DNA of 64,000 nt. Origin: SHVO01 sp041905525 (GTDB lineage Bacteria; Pseudomonadota; Alphaproteobacteria; Rhodospirillales; Rhodospirillaceae). The first letter of the stretch is position 1. Every line of letters begins with the position of its first letter. Below the pieces are notes generated by a model. The model ran no database searches. It was not told where the DNA came from and worked only from the letters and a program-made list of their open reading frames with translations. Position numbers and translations under genes: made by a program. Where the stretch lies: positions 248,001 to 312,000 of the forward strand of contig JAYRKY010000001.1 of assembly GCA_041905525.1 (NCBI GenBank), read 5' to 3'. Shown here piece after piece: positions 50,896 through 59,805 of this stretch.

Positions 50896-52908
50896 CTACG
50901 CATTGAGGCGGGCGTGGAGCGCATTCAGCACGCTCAACACGTCGCATCCGATGAAAATGAAATCTTCGACGCCGGCGCCCCGTAGCGCGCCCTCCAATTC
51001 ACCGCCCCGCCCCGCGAGGTGGATCGCCGAGGCTCCGGCGTTCTTGAGGGCGGCCGCCGCGGGGGACGCTGTCGCGGCGTAGATTGCATCGGTCGAGCAG
51101 ATCACTGCGAAACGGGCGCCACTGGCCTTGAACTCCGACGCGAGCGCGGCGAGGTCGGTGCCCCCAGCGCCGGGCACCGTTTCGAATCCACCGGCTTCGT
51201 AGAAATTCTTTGCGAAGGTTGCTCGGGCCGTAAAGTCAGCGACAGTGCCGAGATTGGCGAGAAAGACCTTCGGGCGTGAACCCAGCGCGTCGGCCGCATC
51301 GCGGAGTTTCTCGAATTCCTGCGCGAGGCGCAGGTTCGGCAGCGGCGTGATGGACGCTCCCGTGCCGCCCTTCAAGGCCGCGACGTAACTGCTGACCGGC
51401 GTCGTTTCAGCCGCGTCCACGAAGGCTTGCGTCAATTTTCCTCCGCCGGCCGCAGGCAACGTCAGCGGTGGTGCGGAAGGCTGTGCCTTCTTCGCCGCCC
51501 GGGCCGGGCGCGATGAAACCGGTCGTTCATGGACATTCGGGAACTCGCTCACACCTGTCAGCGGATCTTTGCGCTTCGCCAGATTCTTGGCGCGCTCGGC
51601 CTGGACCGCGGCGATCTTCGCCGAGACGAATTCGCTCATCAGCGCCTTCATCATGCCGCCGTTGCGTTCGATCTCTTGGAAGAGGCCCCACGCCCGGTCC
51701 GCAAGCTCGTCCGTCAACGTCTCGAACATCCACGCGCCGCCTGCGGGGTCGATCACTTTGCCAAGGCCGCTCTCCTCCTGGAGAACGACTTGCGTATTAC
51801 GCGCGATGCGGCGGCCGAGGTCTCCCGGCACGCCAAGGGCGCTGTCGAACGGAAGTACAGTCACCGCGTCGGCGCCCGCAATGCCGGCGCTAAAGCAGGC
51901 CACGGTCGAACGCAGGATATTCACCCATGGGTCGCGACGGCTCATCATGCGCGGGGCAGTGACCGCTGCGATCACCGCGCTACGGTTCTCCGCGCCCGCC
52001 GCTTCCGCCACACGCGCCCACATTTTCCGAAGCGCTCTGATCTTGGCGACGGACAGGAACATGTCGGCGTCGGTGGTGACCGTGAAGGCAATTTGGTTCA
52101 GGGCGGCGGCGACGCCGAGACCATTTTCAGTCATCGTACGCAGGTATTCGACGGCGCTGGCGACGACGCAGGCGAGTTCCTGTGCTTCGGAGGCGCCAGC
52201 CGCGTGATACACCAGCGAACTCACGTTGTAGGTGCGCGCCTTCGGCAAATGGTGCGCGACAAAGTGCGCGAGGTCCGCGACACGGGCGCGCGCCGTTTCG
52301 GGGTCGGACGTAATGCGGCCCTTTGCCGCGAACACCGACAGAACATCGAGGCCGAAATTGCCTGCGAAGGCGCCCGTGTGGCCGCGCTTTTCCAACAGCT
52401 TGATGAGATAGGCGGCAAACACCAGTGATGGGTAACCCTCCAGAACCACCGGCGCGAGGTCGAGCATGACCCCGTCCAATGTGCGCGCGAGGTCGGCGTA
52501 GGCATTCACCGCGACGCCGTGTTTCCCTTCGGGACACAGCTTCAAGGCAATCGAGGTCACGCCGTTCTCAAGGTCTTGCAGGATTTCCGAATTAGCGACC
52601 GCTGGATCGGGATGGCTCTGCGTCTGGCGGATGTCCCACCCAGCGGCGGCGCTACCGAGAAGGGTGCTCCCGCGGACGAAGGGGGCGCCCCCGGGCATGC
52701 CGGAGGGATCGTTCTCCGAGGGCCAGTCGGCGCGCGTATAGAGCGGGCGGATGGACAAGCCGTCGTAGGTCTTTGAGACCAGCTTTTTTTCAAAGGGTGC
52801 GCCCGCGAGCACCTTTTCCAAAAGCTTCATCCATTGCGCGTCGTTTGCCGCCGGGAACTCTGCGGCCAGTTTCAGCGCAACCTCGCTCGCACCGGTCTCT
52901 TTCGCCAA
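50896..52908 (-). CDS. Methylmalonyl-CoA mutase, small subunit
   Basis: A 670-residue subunit homologous to the large one but without the DxHxxG cobalamin motif, as normal for the heterodimeric enzyme; the C-terminal domain (RFAVICSTDAIYA, EDFIFIGCDVLSVL) keeps the fold. NTQVVLQEESGLGKVIDPAGG parallels the large-subunit segment. TTG start with GGAGAA upstream. An Ala/Pro/Ser-rich linker around 470-500 joins barrel and C-terminal domain. Heads the operon with the large subunit and meaB. Feeds propionyl-CoA carbon into the TCA cycle; no epimerase is here. Confidence 0.94.
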   Translation of the reverse strand: MAKETGASEVALKLAAEFPAANDAQWMKLLEKVLAGAPFEKKLVSKTYDGLSIRPLYTRADWPSENDPSGMPGGAPFVRGSTLLGSAAAGWDIRQTQSHPDPAVANSEILQDLENGVTSIALKLCPEGKHGVAVNAYADLARTLDGVMLDLAPVVLEGYPSLVFAAYLIKLLEKRGHTGAFAGNFGLDVLSVFAAKGRITSDPETARARVADLAHFVAHHLPKARTYNVSSLVYHAAGASEAQELACVVASAVEYLRTMTENGLGVAAALNQIAFTVTTDADMFLSVAKIRALRKMWARVAEAAGAENRSAVIAAVTAPRMMSRRDPWVNILRSTVACFSAGIAGADAVTVLPFDSALGVPGDLGRRIARNTQVVLQEESGLGKVIDPAGGAWMFETLTDELADRAWGLFQEIERNGGMMKALMSEFVSAKIAAVQAERAKNLAKRKDPLTGVSEFPNVHERPVSSRPARAAKKAQPSAPPLTLPAAGGGKLTQAFVDAAETTPVSSYVAALKGGTGASITPLPNLRLAQEFEKLRDAADALGSRPKVFLANLGTVADFTARATFAKNFYEAGGFETVPGAGGTDLAALASEFKASGARFAVICSTDAIYAATASPAAAALKNAGASAIHLAGRGGELEGALRGAGVEDFIFIGCDVLSVLNALHARLNA

Positions 52909-53051
52909 CGTAGGTTCTCCCCAGGGACAGACTCAGCAAACGACATTTTTCTTAGTAGCTGGGCCTACTTACGTCAAACGCCGGACAAACTATGCCAGGG
53001 GTGCCGAAATCAGGGGGCTCCACGCATGGAAATGGCTGCCTATAGTCGGAA

Positions 53052-53642
53052 ATGGCAAGTTTTGACCGCCCCGTCGACCCTCAAATTCCTCCAGCGCCGT
53101 GGGTGCGCCGCTGGATGCATTTGATTCGGCCTGGCGGGCGGGTCCTGGACCTTGCCGCGGGCCATGGACGCCATGCTCGAGTCTGCAAGGCGCAAGGGTT
53201 AGAGGTCACGGCCGTGGATATCGATATCAGCGGCCTTGCGGATGTCACGGATTTCGAGGTTCTTGCGGCCGACCTGGAAAATGGCGCATGGCCTTTTGCC
53301 GCAGGCGCCTTCGACGCGATCATCGTGACAAACTATCTGCACCGGCCGCACTTTCCGCACCTGATCGCGAGTCTCGCTCCAAACGGGGTACTCCTCTTCG
53401 AAACGTTCGCGCAAGGCAACGAGCGTCTCGGCCGCCCGCGCAATCCAGACTTCCTCCTCGCTCCCGGCGAACTCCTTCGCGCGTTTCAGGACAGCCTAGA
53501 GATCGTGGCCTATGAACACGGCGAGGAGCGTTTGCCCAGACCCGCGGTTCGCCAGCGCCTCTGTGCACGCCGGGGCGCGGGTCCAGTGTCCTTGGTCCTT
53601 CAGGACGGCGCCTCGGGCGGCCCACCTCGTTCTTCCTCTTGA
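53052..53642 (+). CDS. SAM-dependent methyltransferase
   Basis: A 196-residue Rossmann methyltransferase, with SAM motif VLDLAAGHGRHARVCKAQG, acidic loop VTAVDIDISG and motif FDAIIVTNYLHRPHFP. The C-terminal YEHGEERLPRPAVRQRLCA is shared with a family of small Tellurite/TehB-like methyltransferases in alphaproteobacteria. Substrate unknown. Followed after 31 nt by a DUF1489 gene. Confidence 0.87.
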   Translation: MASFDRPVDPQIPPAPWVRRWMHLIRPGGRVLDLAAGHGRHARVCKAQGLEVTAVDIDISGLADVTDFEVLAADLENGAWPFAAGAFDAIIVTNYLHRPHFPHLIASLAPNGVLLFETFAQGNERLGRPRNPDFLLAPGELLRAFQDSLEIVAYEHGEERLPRPAVRQRLCARRGAGPVSLVLQDGASGGPPRSSS

Positions 53643-53673
53643 TCGCACGCCAGGAGCAGGCTTTCTTAGCGCC

Positions 53674-54099
53674 ATGGCTCTTCACATCATCAAGCTCGCC
53701 GTCGGCATCGACGACGTCGAGCATCTCGCAAAAGTCCAAAAGACCTATGCCCTCGCGAACGGCAATCCGCGCTGCCGCACCCGGAATGCGCCCAAGCAGG
53801 CCGACGAGTTGCTTGAATCGGGATCGCTCTATTGGGTGATCGGCGGCTACATCATGGTACGTCAGAAAATCATCAAGTTTCATACGCGCAAGCGCGATGG
53901 AAAACCTGAGTGCTTGATCGAATTGGATCCGAAGCATGTGCTAGTGGAGCCGACCCATCGCCGCGCATTCCAGGGGTGGCGTTATCTCAAGGAGGCCGAC
54001 GCGCCGAAGGATATCAAGAAGGCGCGGGCAAGGCCGTTTGTCGATCCGAAAATGACCAAGGAAATGCAGAAAGAGCTGCGCAAACTGGGCCTTTTATAG
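53674..54099 (+). CDS. DUF1489 family protein
   Basis: A 141-residue cytoplasmic protein starting MALHIIKLAVGIDDVEHLA, with RTRNAPKQADELLESGSLYW, GYIMVRQKII and RRAFQGWRYLK. This matches the DUF1489 family, found almost only in alphaproteobacteria and without known function. Rich in Lys/Arg, which would suit nucleic acid or ribosome binding (inference). The start is the ATG at 53674; the open frame upstream overlaps the methyltransferase gene. Confidence 0.9.
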   Translation: MALHIIKLAVGIDDVEHLAKVQKTYALANGNPRCRTRNAPKQADELLESGSLYWVIGGYIMVRQKIIKFHTRKRDGKPECLIELDPKHVLVEPTHRRAFQGWRYLKEADAPKDIKKARARPFVDPKMTKEMQKELRKLGLL

Positions 54100-54120
54100 G
54101 GCATCTTCGAACTATTCCGG

Positions 54121-54143
54121 CGGATATATCGAGGCTATATTCG
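54121..54143. promoter_or_regulatory. Candidate molybdate (ModE-type) operator
   Basis: CGGATATA (54121-54128) and TATATTCG (54136-54143) form an inverted repeat with 7 of 8 matches around a 7-bp spacer, ending 4 nt before modA. Its shape resembles known Mo-boxes, which carry TATA-rich inverted arms bounded by CG. No modE gene is in the window. Confidence 0.4.
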
Positions 54144-54147
54144 CCCC

Positions 54148-54906
54148 ATGATCCGTATTGCCGCGTTCTTCCTTTCTATTGTGCTCGCCGCGCCTGTGTT
54201 CGCGCAAGACGGCACGCGCGTCACTGTCTTTGCCGCGGCAAGCCTGACGGAGGCATTGACCGATGTGGGTAAGGCTTACGCCGTGGATGGGAACCCGGCG
54301 CCGGTGTTTTCCTTCGCCGGGAGTTCTGCGCTGGCCCGCCAGATCGAGAATGGCGCCCCCGCATCCCTGTTCATCTCCGCCGATGAAGAATGGATGGACT
54401 ATCTCGCGGCGCGCCAGTTGATCGCGCCGGCCTCGCGCATCTCCATTCTCGGCAACACGCTCGTGCTTGTCGTTCCAAAAGAGGAGACGCTGAGCGTCGA
54501 GATCGGACAGAATTTCGACCTGGCGGGCGCGCTGAAGATGCGCAAGCTCGCGCTGGCCGATCCCACGGGAGTCCCGGCAGGGCGCTATGCGCAGGCCGCG
54601 CTGGAGTCGCTTGGTGTCTGGAAAAGCGTCGAGCCGCTTGTGGTTCGCGCCGATAACGTGCGCGCCGCGCTCACCTTTGTTGAACGTAAGGAAGCCGCGG
54701 CCGGGATCGTTTACGCCACCGATGCCTCGCTGACCGACAAGGTGCAGATCGCCGGGGTCTTCCCGGCCGCGAGTCATCCGCCCATTTCGTATCCTCTTGC
54801 GATCGTCGTAAAGAACGACACCGCCGCGGCGCGCGCCTTCCGTGACTTTCTTGTCGGCGAAACCGCGCGCGCGATCTATCGCCGATACGGCTTTAGCCTC
54901 AGATAG
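54148..54906 (+). CDS. modA: Molybdate ABC transporter substrate-binding protein
   Basis: A 252-residue periplasmic protein, signal peptide MIRIAAFFLSIVLAAPVFA. Oxyanion-binding motifs: VFAAASLTEALTDVG, FAGSSALARQIENGAPA, LALADPTGVPAGRYA and AGIVYATDAS. First gene of modABC. It delivers molybdate needed by the Mo hydroxylase encoded at 38.7-41.4 kb. Confidence 0.95.
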   Translation: MIRIAAFFLSIVLAAPVFAQDGTRVTVFAAASLTEALTDVGKAYAVDGNPAPVFSFAGSSALARQIENGAPASLFISADEEWMDYLAARQLIAPASRISILGNTLVLVVPKEETLSVEIGQNFDLAGALKMRKLALADPTGVPAGRYAQAALESLGVWKSVEPLVVRADNVRAALTFVERKEAAAGIVYATDASLTDKVQIAGVFPAASHPPISYPLAIVVKNDTAAARAFRDFLVGETARAIYRRYGFSLR

Positions 54907-54917
54907 GCGCGCCGGAG

Positions 54918-55607
54918 ATGTTCGACCTTTCTCCATCGGAACTTGAAGCGTTGCGCCTCAGCGTCAAAGTCGGGCTTGTGAGCATGGCCGCGAGTTTGCC
55001 GGTGGGATTTGCCTTGGCTTACATCCTCGCCCGGCGGGACTTTCTCGGGAAAAGCTTGCTGAACGGTCTCGTCCTTCTCCCCCTCGTGCTCCCCCCGGTC
55101 GTCACCGGGCTCATCCTCTTGATGCTTTTCGGCAGCCAGGGACCTCTTGGCAAGTTCTTCGCCGACACGTTCGGCATCACATTCGCCTTCCGCTGGACGG
55201 GCGCCGCGCTGGCCGCGGCGGTGATGGGGCTTCCGCTGATGGTGCGCGCGATGCGCATTTCCATCGAGGCCGTCGACCAACGCCTGGAATCTGCCGCCCG
55301 TACCCTCGGCGCATCGCGCTGGCGCGCCTTTCTAACCATCACCGTCCCATTGTCTCTTCCGGGCATAATTGCGGGCGCCATCCTCTCCTTCGCCAAGAGT
55401 TTCGGCGAGTTCGGCGCCACCATTACGTTCGTTTCCAACATCCCGGGAGAGACCCAAACTCTTCCCATCGCGATTTATTCCATCCTTCAAACTCCCGGCG
55501 GCGATGGTCCGGCCTGGCGGCTCGCATTGGTCTCTGTCGCCGTCTCGTTGGCTGCAATCGTGGCCGCCGAATGGGTCGAACGTCGCATTCGAGCGAAGGC
55601 GTCATGA
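54918..55607 (+). CDS. modB: Molybdate ABC transporter permease
   Basis: A 229-residue inner-membrane permease with five helices and the EAA loop SAARTLGASRWRAFLTIT; PLGKFFADTFGI and the terminal block GEFGATITFVSNIPGETQTL are typical of ModB. 11 nt after modA and overlapping modC (ATGA). Confidence 0.95.
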   Translation: MFDLSPSELEALRLSVKVGLVSMAASLPVGFALAYILARRDFLGKSLLNGLVLLPLVLPPVVTGLILLMLFGSQGPLGKFFADTFGITFAFRWTGAALAAAVMGLPLMVRAMRISIEAVDQRLESAARTLGASRWRAFLTITVPLSLPGIIAGAILSFAKSFGEFGATITFVSNIPGETQTLPIAIYSILQTPGGDGPAWRLALVSVAVSLAAIVAAEWVERRIRAKAS

Positions 55608-56275
55608 GTTTCGACATCGACATTACCGCGAAGCGGGGCGCATTCCAGATCGTCGCGACCTTCAAGGCCGAGCCCGGACTTACCGTCCTTTTTGGACCTT
55701 CGGGCGCCGGTAAAACCTCTATCTTGGACCTTATCGCGGGTCTTCTCCCGCCGTCCGGAGGGCGCATCGCCGTCGATGGACATCTCCTTTTTGACTTCGG
55801 TGCGCGTGTCGACCTTCCGCCCGAACGTCGGCGCGTCGGCTACATCTTCCAGGATGCACGCCTATTTCCACATCTCTCCGTGCGGTCCAATCTTCTCTAC
55901 GGATATAAACTCACCGCGCCCGCGGCCCGGTATGCCGAGCCGGATCACGTCATCGACATGCTTGGCATCGGCGCACTCTTGAAGCGCCGGCCGCTCAGCC
56001 TGTCCGGCGGTGAACGGCAGCGTGTCGCCATCGGCCGCGCCATTCTTGCCAGTCCACGGCTCCTGCTTATGGATGAACCGCTGGCCTCCCTCGATGAGGC
56101 GCGGAAGGAGGAGATCCTTCCCTATATCGTCCGGCTGCGGGACGAGTTGAAGATCCCCATCCTGTACGTCACCCATCTGCACACCGAGGTCGAACGCCTC
56201 GCCGACGCGATTGTCGACATCGCGGCCGGCCGGGTGACGGGCCAGCGTCCGGCTCGAAAGTTACCTCGCGGGTAA
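55604..56275 (+). CDS. modC: Molybdate ABC transporter ATPase, short form without TOBE domain
   Basis: A 223-residue ATPase: Walker A FGPSGAGKTSI, Q-loop YIFQDARLFPH, signature LSGGERQRVAIGRA, Walker B LLMDEPLASLD, switch His in YVTHLHTEVERLAD. Usual ModC proteins are about 350 residues with a C-terminal molybdate-binding TOBE/Mop domain. Here translation stops soon after the switch His at ARKLPRG, with the LysR regulator next, so the regulatory domain is absent and no frameshifted remnant was seen. Confidence 0.93.
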   Translation: MSFDIDITAKRGAFQIVATFKAEPGLTVLFGPSGAGKTSILDLIAGLLPPSGGRIAVDGHLLFDFGARVDLPPERRRVGYIFQDARLFPHLSVRSNLLYGYKLTAPAARYAEPDHVIDMLGIGALLKRRPLSLSGGERQRVAIGRAILASPRLLLMDEPLASLDEARKEEILPYIVRLRDELKIPILYVTHLHTEVERLADAIVDIAAGRVTGQRPARKLPRG

Positions 56276-56323
56276 TCTATCGGACTTTCGGTTTACTTCT
56301 GGTCTCACCATCGAAGGGTCCGA

Positions 56324-56329
56324 TATAAT
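56324..56329 (+). promoter_or_regulatory. Candidate -10 box close to the LysR start
   Basis: TATAAT stands only 6 nt before the ATG of the regulator. No ribosome site fits between them. If it is the real -10, the mRNA would be leaderless. No clear -35 at standard spacing. Confidence 0.3.
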
Positions 56330-56335
56330 TAGCCT

Positions 56336-57193
56336 ATGGATCTGGAGCAGGTACGGACATTTCTCGAGGTGGTCGAGGCGGGCAGCTTTGTCCGCGCGGC
56401 GCAGGAACTCAATGTCACCCAGTCGACCGTCAGTGCCCGGATCAAGGAACTCGAGCTTCTGCTCGGCCAGTCGTTATTCGTCCGGCGGAAATCCGGGGTG
56501 ATGCTCACGCCCGCGGGGAAACGCTTCCAACCCCACGCCGCAACGTTCCTTCATGTCCTCCAGCAGGCGCGTCAGGACGTCGCTCTTCCGGCGGAGATGG
56601 CGGCGGTCCTTAACATCGGCGGGCAGTTCAGTTTGTGGGAACGCATCCTTTTGCAATGGGTCGGCCGTTTCCGCGCGGCTCGGCCCGACGTGGCCGTACG
56701 TGCCCAGGTCGGCACGCCCGAATCCTTGATGCGGTATCTGGCGGACGGTCTTCTCGACTTCGCCGTGATGTACGCCCCGGAAGCCCGGCCTGGCTTTCGC
56801 ATCGAGAAGTTGATGGACGAGAGTCTCATCATGGTCGCCACCCGCGCCAACCATGGCGGACCTGGCGAAGCGGACTACGTCCACGTCGACTGGGGACCGG
56901 ATTTCGATACCTGGCATAGCGCGCAATTCCCGCGCTACAGCGCCGCCGGGCTCTACGTCAGCCTCGGCAATCTTGGGCTCAAGCATATCCTGGCCCATGG
57001 GGGCGCCGGCTATTTCCCCGCCCGTGTTGTCGCAGAGGAACTTGCGAACCAGAAGCTGTACATCGTCAAGAATGCACCGGAATTCGTTCGCCCGGCGCAT
57101 CTGATCTACGCGCCCGACGCGGCGAGCGCCGTGCGCTCGGCTGCGCTCGAAAGTCTCCGGGCCGCCGTCGCGGTGGACGCCGCGGGTCCGTAA
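56336..57193 (+). CDS. LysR-family transcriptional regulator
   Basis: A 285-residue regulator: winged helix-turn-helix at the N-terminus (FLEVVEAGSFVRAAQELNVT, QSTVSARIKELE, LFVRRKSGVMLTPAG) and a periplasmic-binding-like effector domain (about 95-280). It lies 60 nt after modC on the same strand and has its own AT-rich upstream. It could regulate mod or molybdoenzyme genes, or something distant. Effector unknown. Confidence 0.92.
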   Translation: MDLEQVRTFLEVVEAGSFVRAAQELNVTQSTVSARIKELELLLGQSLFVRRKSGVMLTPAGKRFQPHAATFLHVLQQARQDVALPAEMAAVLNIGGQFSLWERILLQWVGRFRAARPDVAVRAQVGTPESLMRYLADGLLDFAVMYAPEARPGFRIEKLMDESLIMVATRANHGGPGEADYVHVDWGPDFDTWHSAQFPRYSAAGLYVSLGNLGLKHILAHGGAGYFPARVVAEELANQKLYIVKNAPEFVRPAHLIYAPDAASAVRSAALESLRAAVAVDAAGP

Positions 57194-57423
57194 CGAGTCG
57201 CGGCGGAGGCCCGCGTCAGCGCCCGAGTCGCGGACCGCCAGGGATTTTGACCACGCGGGAATTGCACGGTGGCGCAAAGTCCCCTCGAAACACCCGCGCA
57301 GCGCCACCTCTCCGTGATGGTCACGGCAGAAAAAATTAAAACGTGGGAACTTTTTGACCGCTGTCGTTGCACGCGTGGGACCGCTGCGGCAACATTACCC
57401 ATAGCAGCAGTGGGGTTTCTTCG

Positions 57424-57891
57424 ATGCAGAAGTGGATCGCAGCGGCGGTCGCCGTCGCTTGTACGTTGCATGTTGCCGCGCCGGCTATGGCGCGGGATTT
57501 CTTCAACCCGCAGACGATGCTCGGGTGGCGCCAACAAACCGGCGCCGCGGCCGTCGCCTATTTCCGCGCACCGATCGGTCCGTCGATCTTCAAGGCGCCG
57601 CTGCGCACCGGCGTCGCGTTGACCGGGCCACGGTCATACAACGCCGGTGAGGCGCCGCTTTTCAGCACTGGCCCGCGCTTGATCGATTTCTCGCTGACGA
57701 AGCGCGGCGTGGATGCGCGCTGGATTGCCCAGCTCAGCGTCGGCAACGGCGTCGCTTGGACCAACGATCCGAAGCATCTCGCGCCCGGGCAAGTCAATCT
57801 CATGGAAAGCGGCGGCTCCTGGGTCGCCGTGGGGGCGATTGCCGCCGGCCTGGCGGCTGGGACGGTCGCCTTTATCGAGAAGGATAAGTAA
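57424..57891 (+). CDS. Small exported protein of unknown function
   Basis: A 155-residue protein with signal peptide MQKWIAAAVAVACTLHVAAP, cleavage near AMA-RDF. The mature part has no Cys and ends in a hydrophobic segment (WVAVGAIAAGLAAGTVAFIE) with a KDK tail, which may sit in a membrane. ATG 57424 chosen because the signal peptide starts there; an in-frame ATG 57 nt upstream would mask it. No family recognised. The 230 nt upstream hold no gene. Confidence 0.75.
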   Translation: MQKWIAAAVAVACTLHVAAPAMARDFFNPQTMLGWRQQTGAAAVAYFRAPIGPSIFKAPLRTGVALTGPRSYNAGEAPLFSTGPRLIDFSLTKRGVDARWIAQLSVGNGVAWTNDPKHLAPGQVNLMESGGSWVAVGAIAAGLAAGTVAFIEKDK

Positions 57892-57896
57892 CGGTC

Positions 57897-59750
57897 CTAG
57901 ACGTCTTCGGCGCCTTGACGCTTGGCCATCACTTCATCGAACCGCGGCATCGTGACGTGATCGCGTGCGCTGACGCCGGCGCCGGTGAGCGCGACCCAGA
58001 CTGTCTTCGCAAGAATCCTGAGGTCTAAAGCGAAGCTCAAGTTGTCGACGTACCACACGTCGAGCTTGAAGCGCTCTTCCCAAGAGATGGCGTTACGTCC
58101 GTTGACCTGGGCCCAGCCCGTTAACCCCGGCTTCACATCATGGCGGCGACGTTGCTGCGCGTCGTAGTACGGCAAATACTCCGGCAGCAGGGGGCGCGGG
58201 CCGACCAAACTCATATCGCCCGCCAGTACATTCAGTAGTTCCGGGAGCTCGTCGAGGGATGTCCGGCGCAGGAACTGGCCCAACGGCGTTAGCCGTGCCG
58301 CGTCATCCAAGGGTTTGCCGCCGGCATCCTTCTCGCGCGTCATGGTGCGGAATTTGATGATCTTGAAAAAGCGGCCGTGAAGTCCTGTGCGCTGCTGGGT
58401 GAAAAATACGGGGCCGCCCATCCGCAACCAAATTGCGCTCATGATCAGAAGGAAAACGGGCGAGAGAACGAGCAGCCCCACCAGAGACAGGGTGACATCG
58501 AGCGCGCGTTTGGCCCGCAAGGTCCGGCGGCGGATCACCGCTTCCCGCGGGTCCGCGGCGACGGCGTCTTGGATGAGATTCCGAAACTCGGCGCAAATGC
58601 GCTCAAGATTGAAGCGGCCCGCCGCAAGCGCGGCTGCTTGCTGGCCCGCGCGGCGCAAGCCGTCGGCGTCCGTAAGGAAGTCCGTGAGCTCTCTGGCGGC
58701 GGCTGAAGGCTCGTTGAGCGGCAAGCTGACGCCGGCGCCGCGCCCCTCTACCAGATCGCGTTGCCAGCCATGGCCCAGAAGGACAATGGGCTTCGCCGCC
58801 GCGAGCGCATCGAGGAGAAAACCGCCGCGCGCGTCCGGACTGCAATCAGCCAGCGCCGCGATGGAAAAGCGCAGTAGTCCCTGCAGCTCGCGGCGGGACA
58901 CGGGGCCCGTGAACACAGCGGACGTGCCCAGCAGTCCTTGCGCCTTCGCGTCCGCCTCAAGTTTTGCGCGCCCCGGCCCGTCGCCGCAGAACAGGAAGGT
59001 CAACGGCTCGTCTTTCATTTCGCGAACGATATCCAGGATGCGCTCTAGGCCGCGGCCATGGGACATGGTTCCTGCGAACACGAGATAAGGCCGTTGACCG
59101 CTTGCCGACAAAAGCTGCGCGATCCGTGCGGAAAGTTCGTCGGGCGCCGGAGTTTGCGTGTCGCAGCCAAGAAGGCTGACCGCGATCTTCACTTCGGCGA
59201 TACCTTCCGCCGTCAGATCGTCTTTCAGCGCAGGGGTGACGGTCAGGATCCGTTTCGCCGCCGCCAGCCCTATCCGATAGAAGGCGCGCTCCACGACGCG
59301 CCGGAACTTTTCCCCGAACGAGGCGGTCATCGGCGCGGCCTTGGGCGCACCGTGAACAACATCGAGGATCATCGGAATGCCCCGCCACAGAGCAAAGAAG
59401 GCGGTGAAAGGAAGCATCCGGGTTGGCCGGTCGGCCACAACAACCGCGTCGACGTCTTTGACATCCCACACGCTGAACATAGCCGCGCTGGCGAAACTAC
59501 GCGCGAAGCCGCGAGAATGCGTCTTGCCGAAGGCGGGAACCGGAGCTCCGATGGTTCTCAGACTGATACCCGGCTCAAGGCTAAGCTTCTCGCGCTTGGG
59601 CCTGGCGGCCAGGATGCTGACCTTATGACCGTTTTGGCTTAGGTGGCGCGCGAAGTCGTACGCCCGCGTCAGACCGGCGTCTTCACGGGTGCGGAAATCG
59701 GGCTCGATCAGCAGTATATGCAGCGAGGCGCCTGGCGCGGGGCTGTCCAT
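57897..59750 (-). CDS. Fusion of GT4 glycosyltransferase and monotopic phosphoglycosyltransferase (PglC-like)
   Basis: A 617-residue two-enzyme protein. Residues 1-400 are a GT-B family 4 transferase (VFAGTMSHGRGLERILDIV, FLFCGDGPGRAKLE, ADCSPDARGGFLLDALAA). Residues about 410-610 are a bacterial sugar transferase: reentrant helix KRALDVTLSLVGLLVLSPVF, KIIKFRTMTREKDAGG, catalytic Asp-Glu in TSLDELPELLNVLAGDMSLVG, PRPLLPEYL and PGLTGWAQVNGRN. The C-terminal part would load a sugar phosphate on undecaprenyl phosphate and the N-terminal part add the next sugar. It is the last gene of a three-gene minus-strand unit. Confidence 0.93.
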   Translation of the reverse strand: MDSPAPGASLHILLIEPDFRTREDAGLTRAYDFARHLSQNGHKVSILAARPKREKLSLEPGISLRTIGAPVPAFGKTHSRGFARSFASAAMFSVWDVKDVDAVVVADRPTRMLPFTAFFALWRGIPMILDVVHGAPKAAPMTASFGEKFRRVVERAFYRIGLAAAKRILTVTPALKDDLTAEGIAEVKIAVSLLGCDTQTPAPDELSARIAQLLSASGQRPYLVFAGTMSHGRGLERILDIVREMKDEPLTFLFCGDGPGRAKLEADAKAQGLLGTSAVFTGPVSRRELQGLLRFSIAALADCSPDARGGFLLDALAAAKPIVLLGHGWQRDLVEGRGAGVSLPLNEPSAAARELTDFLTDADGLRRAGQQAAALAAGRFNLERICAEFRNLIQDAVAADPREAVIRRRTLRAKRALDVTLSLVGLLVLSPVFLLIMSAIWLRMGGPVFFTQQRTGLHGRFFKIIKFRTMTREKDAGGKPLDDAARLTPLGQFLRRTSLDELPELLNVLAGDMSLVGPRPLLPEYLPYYDAQQRRRHDVKPGLTGWAQVNGRNAISWEERFKLDVWYVDNLSFALDLRILAKTVWVALTGAGVSARDHVTMPRFDEVMAKRQGAEDV

Positions 59751-59805
59751 GGACTCGTTATACAGGCGGGCGGCGCGTTTACGCCAGCGGTCTGGACGCG
59801 CGCCG

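Noticed and set aside
57346..57368. GGAAC followed by CGTT upstream of the small exported protein
   Set aside because: The spacer is only 14 nt, too short for the EcfG consensus of 16-17 nt.
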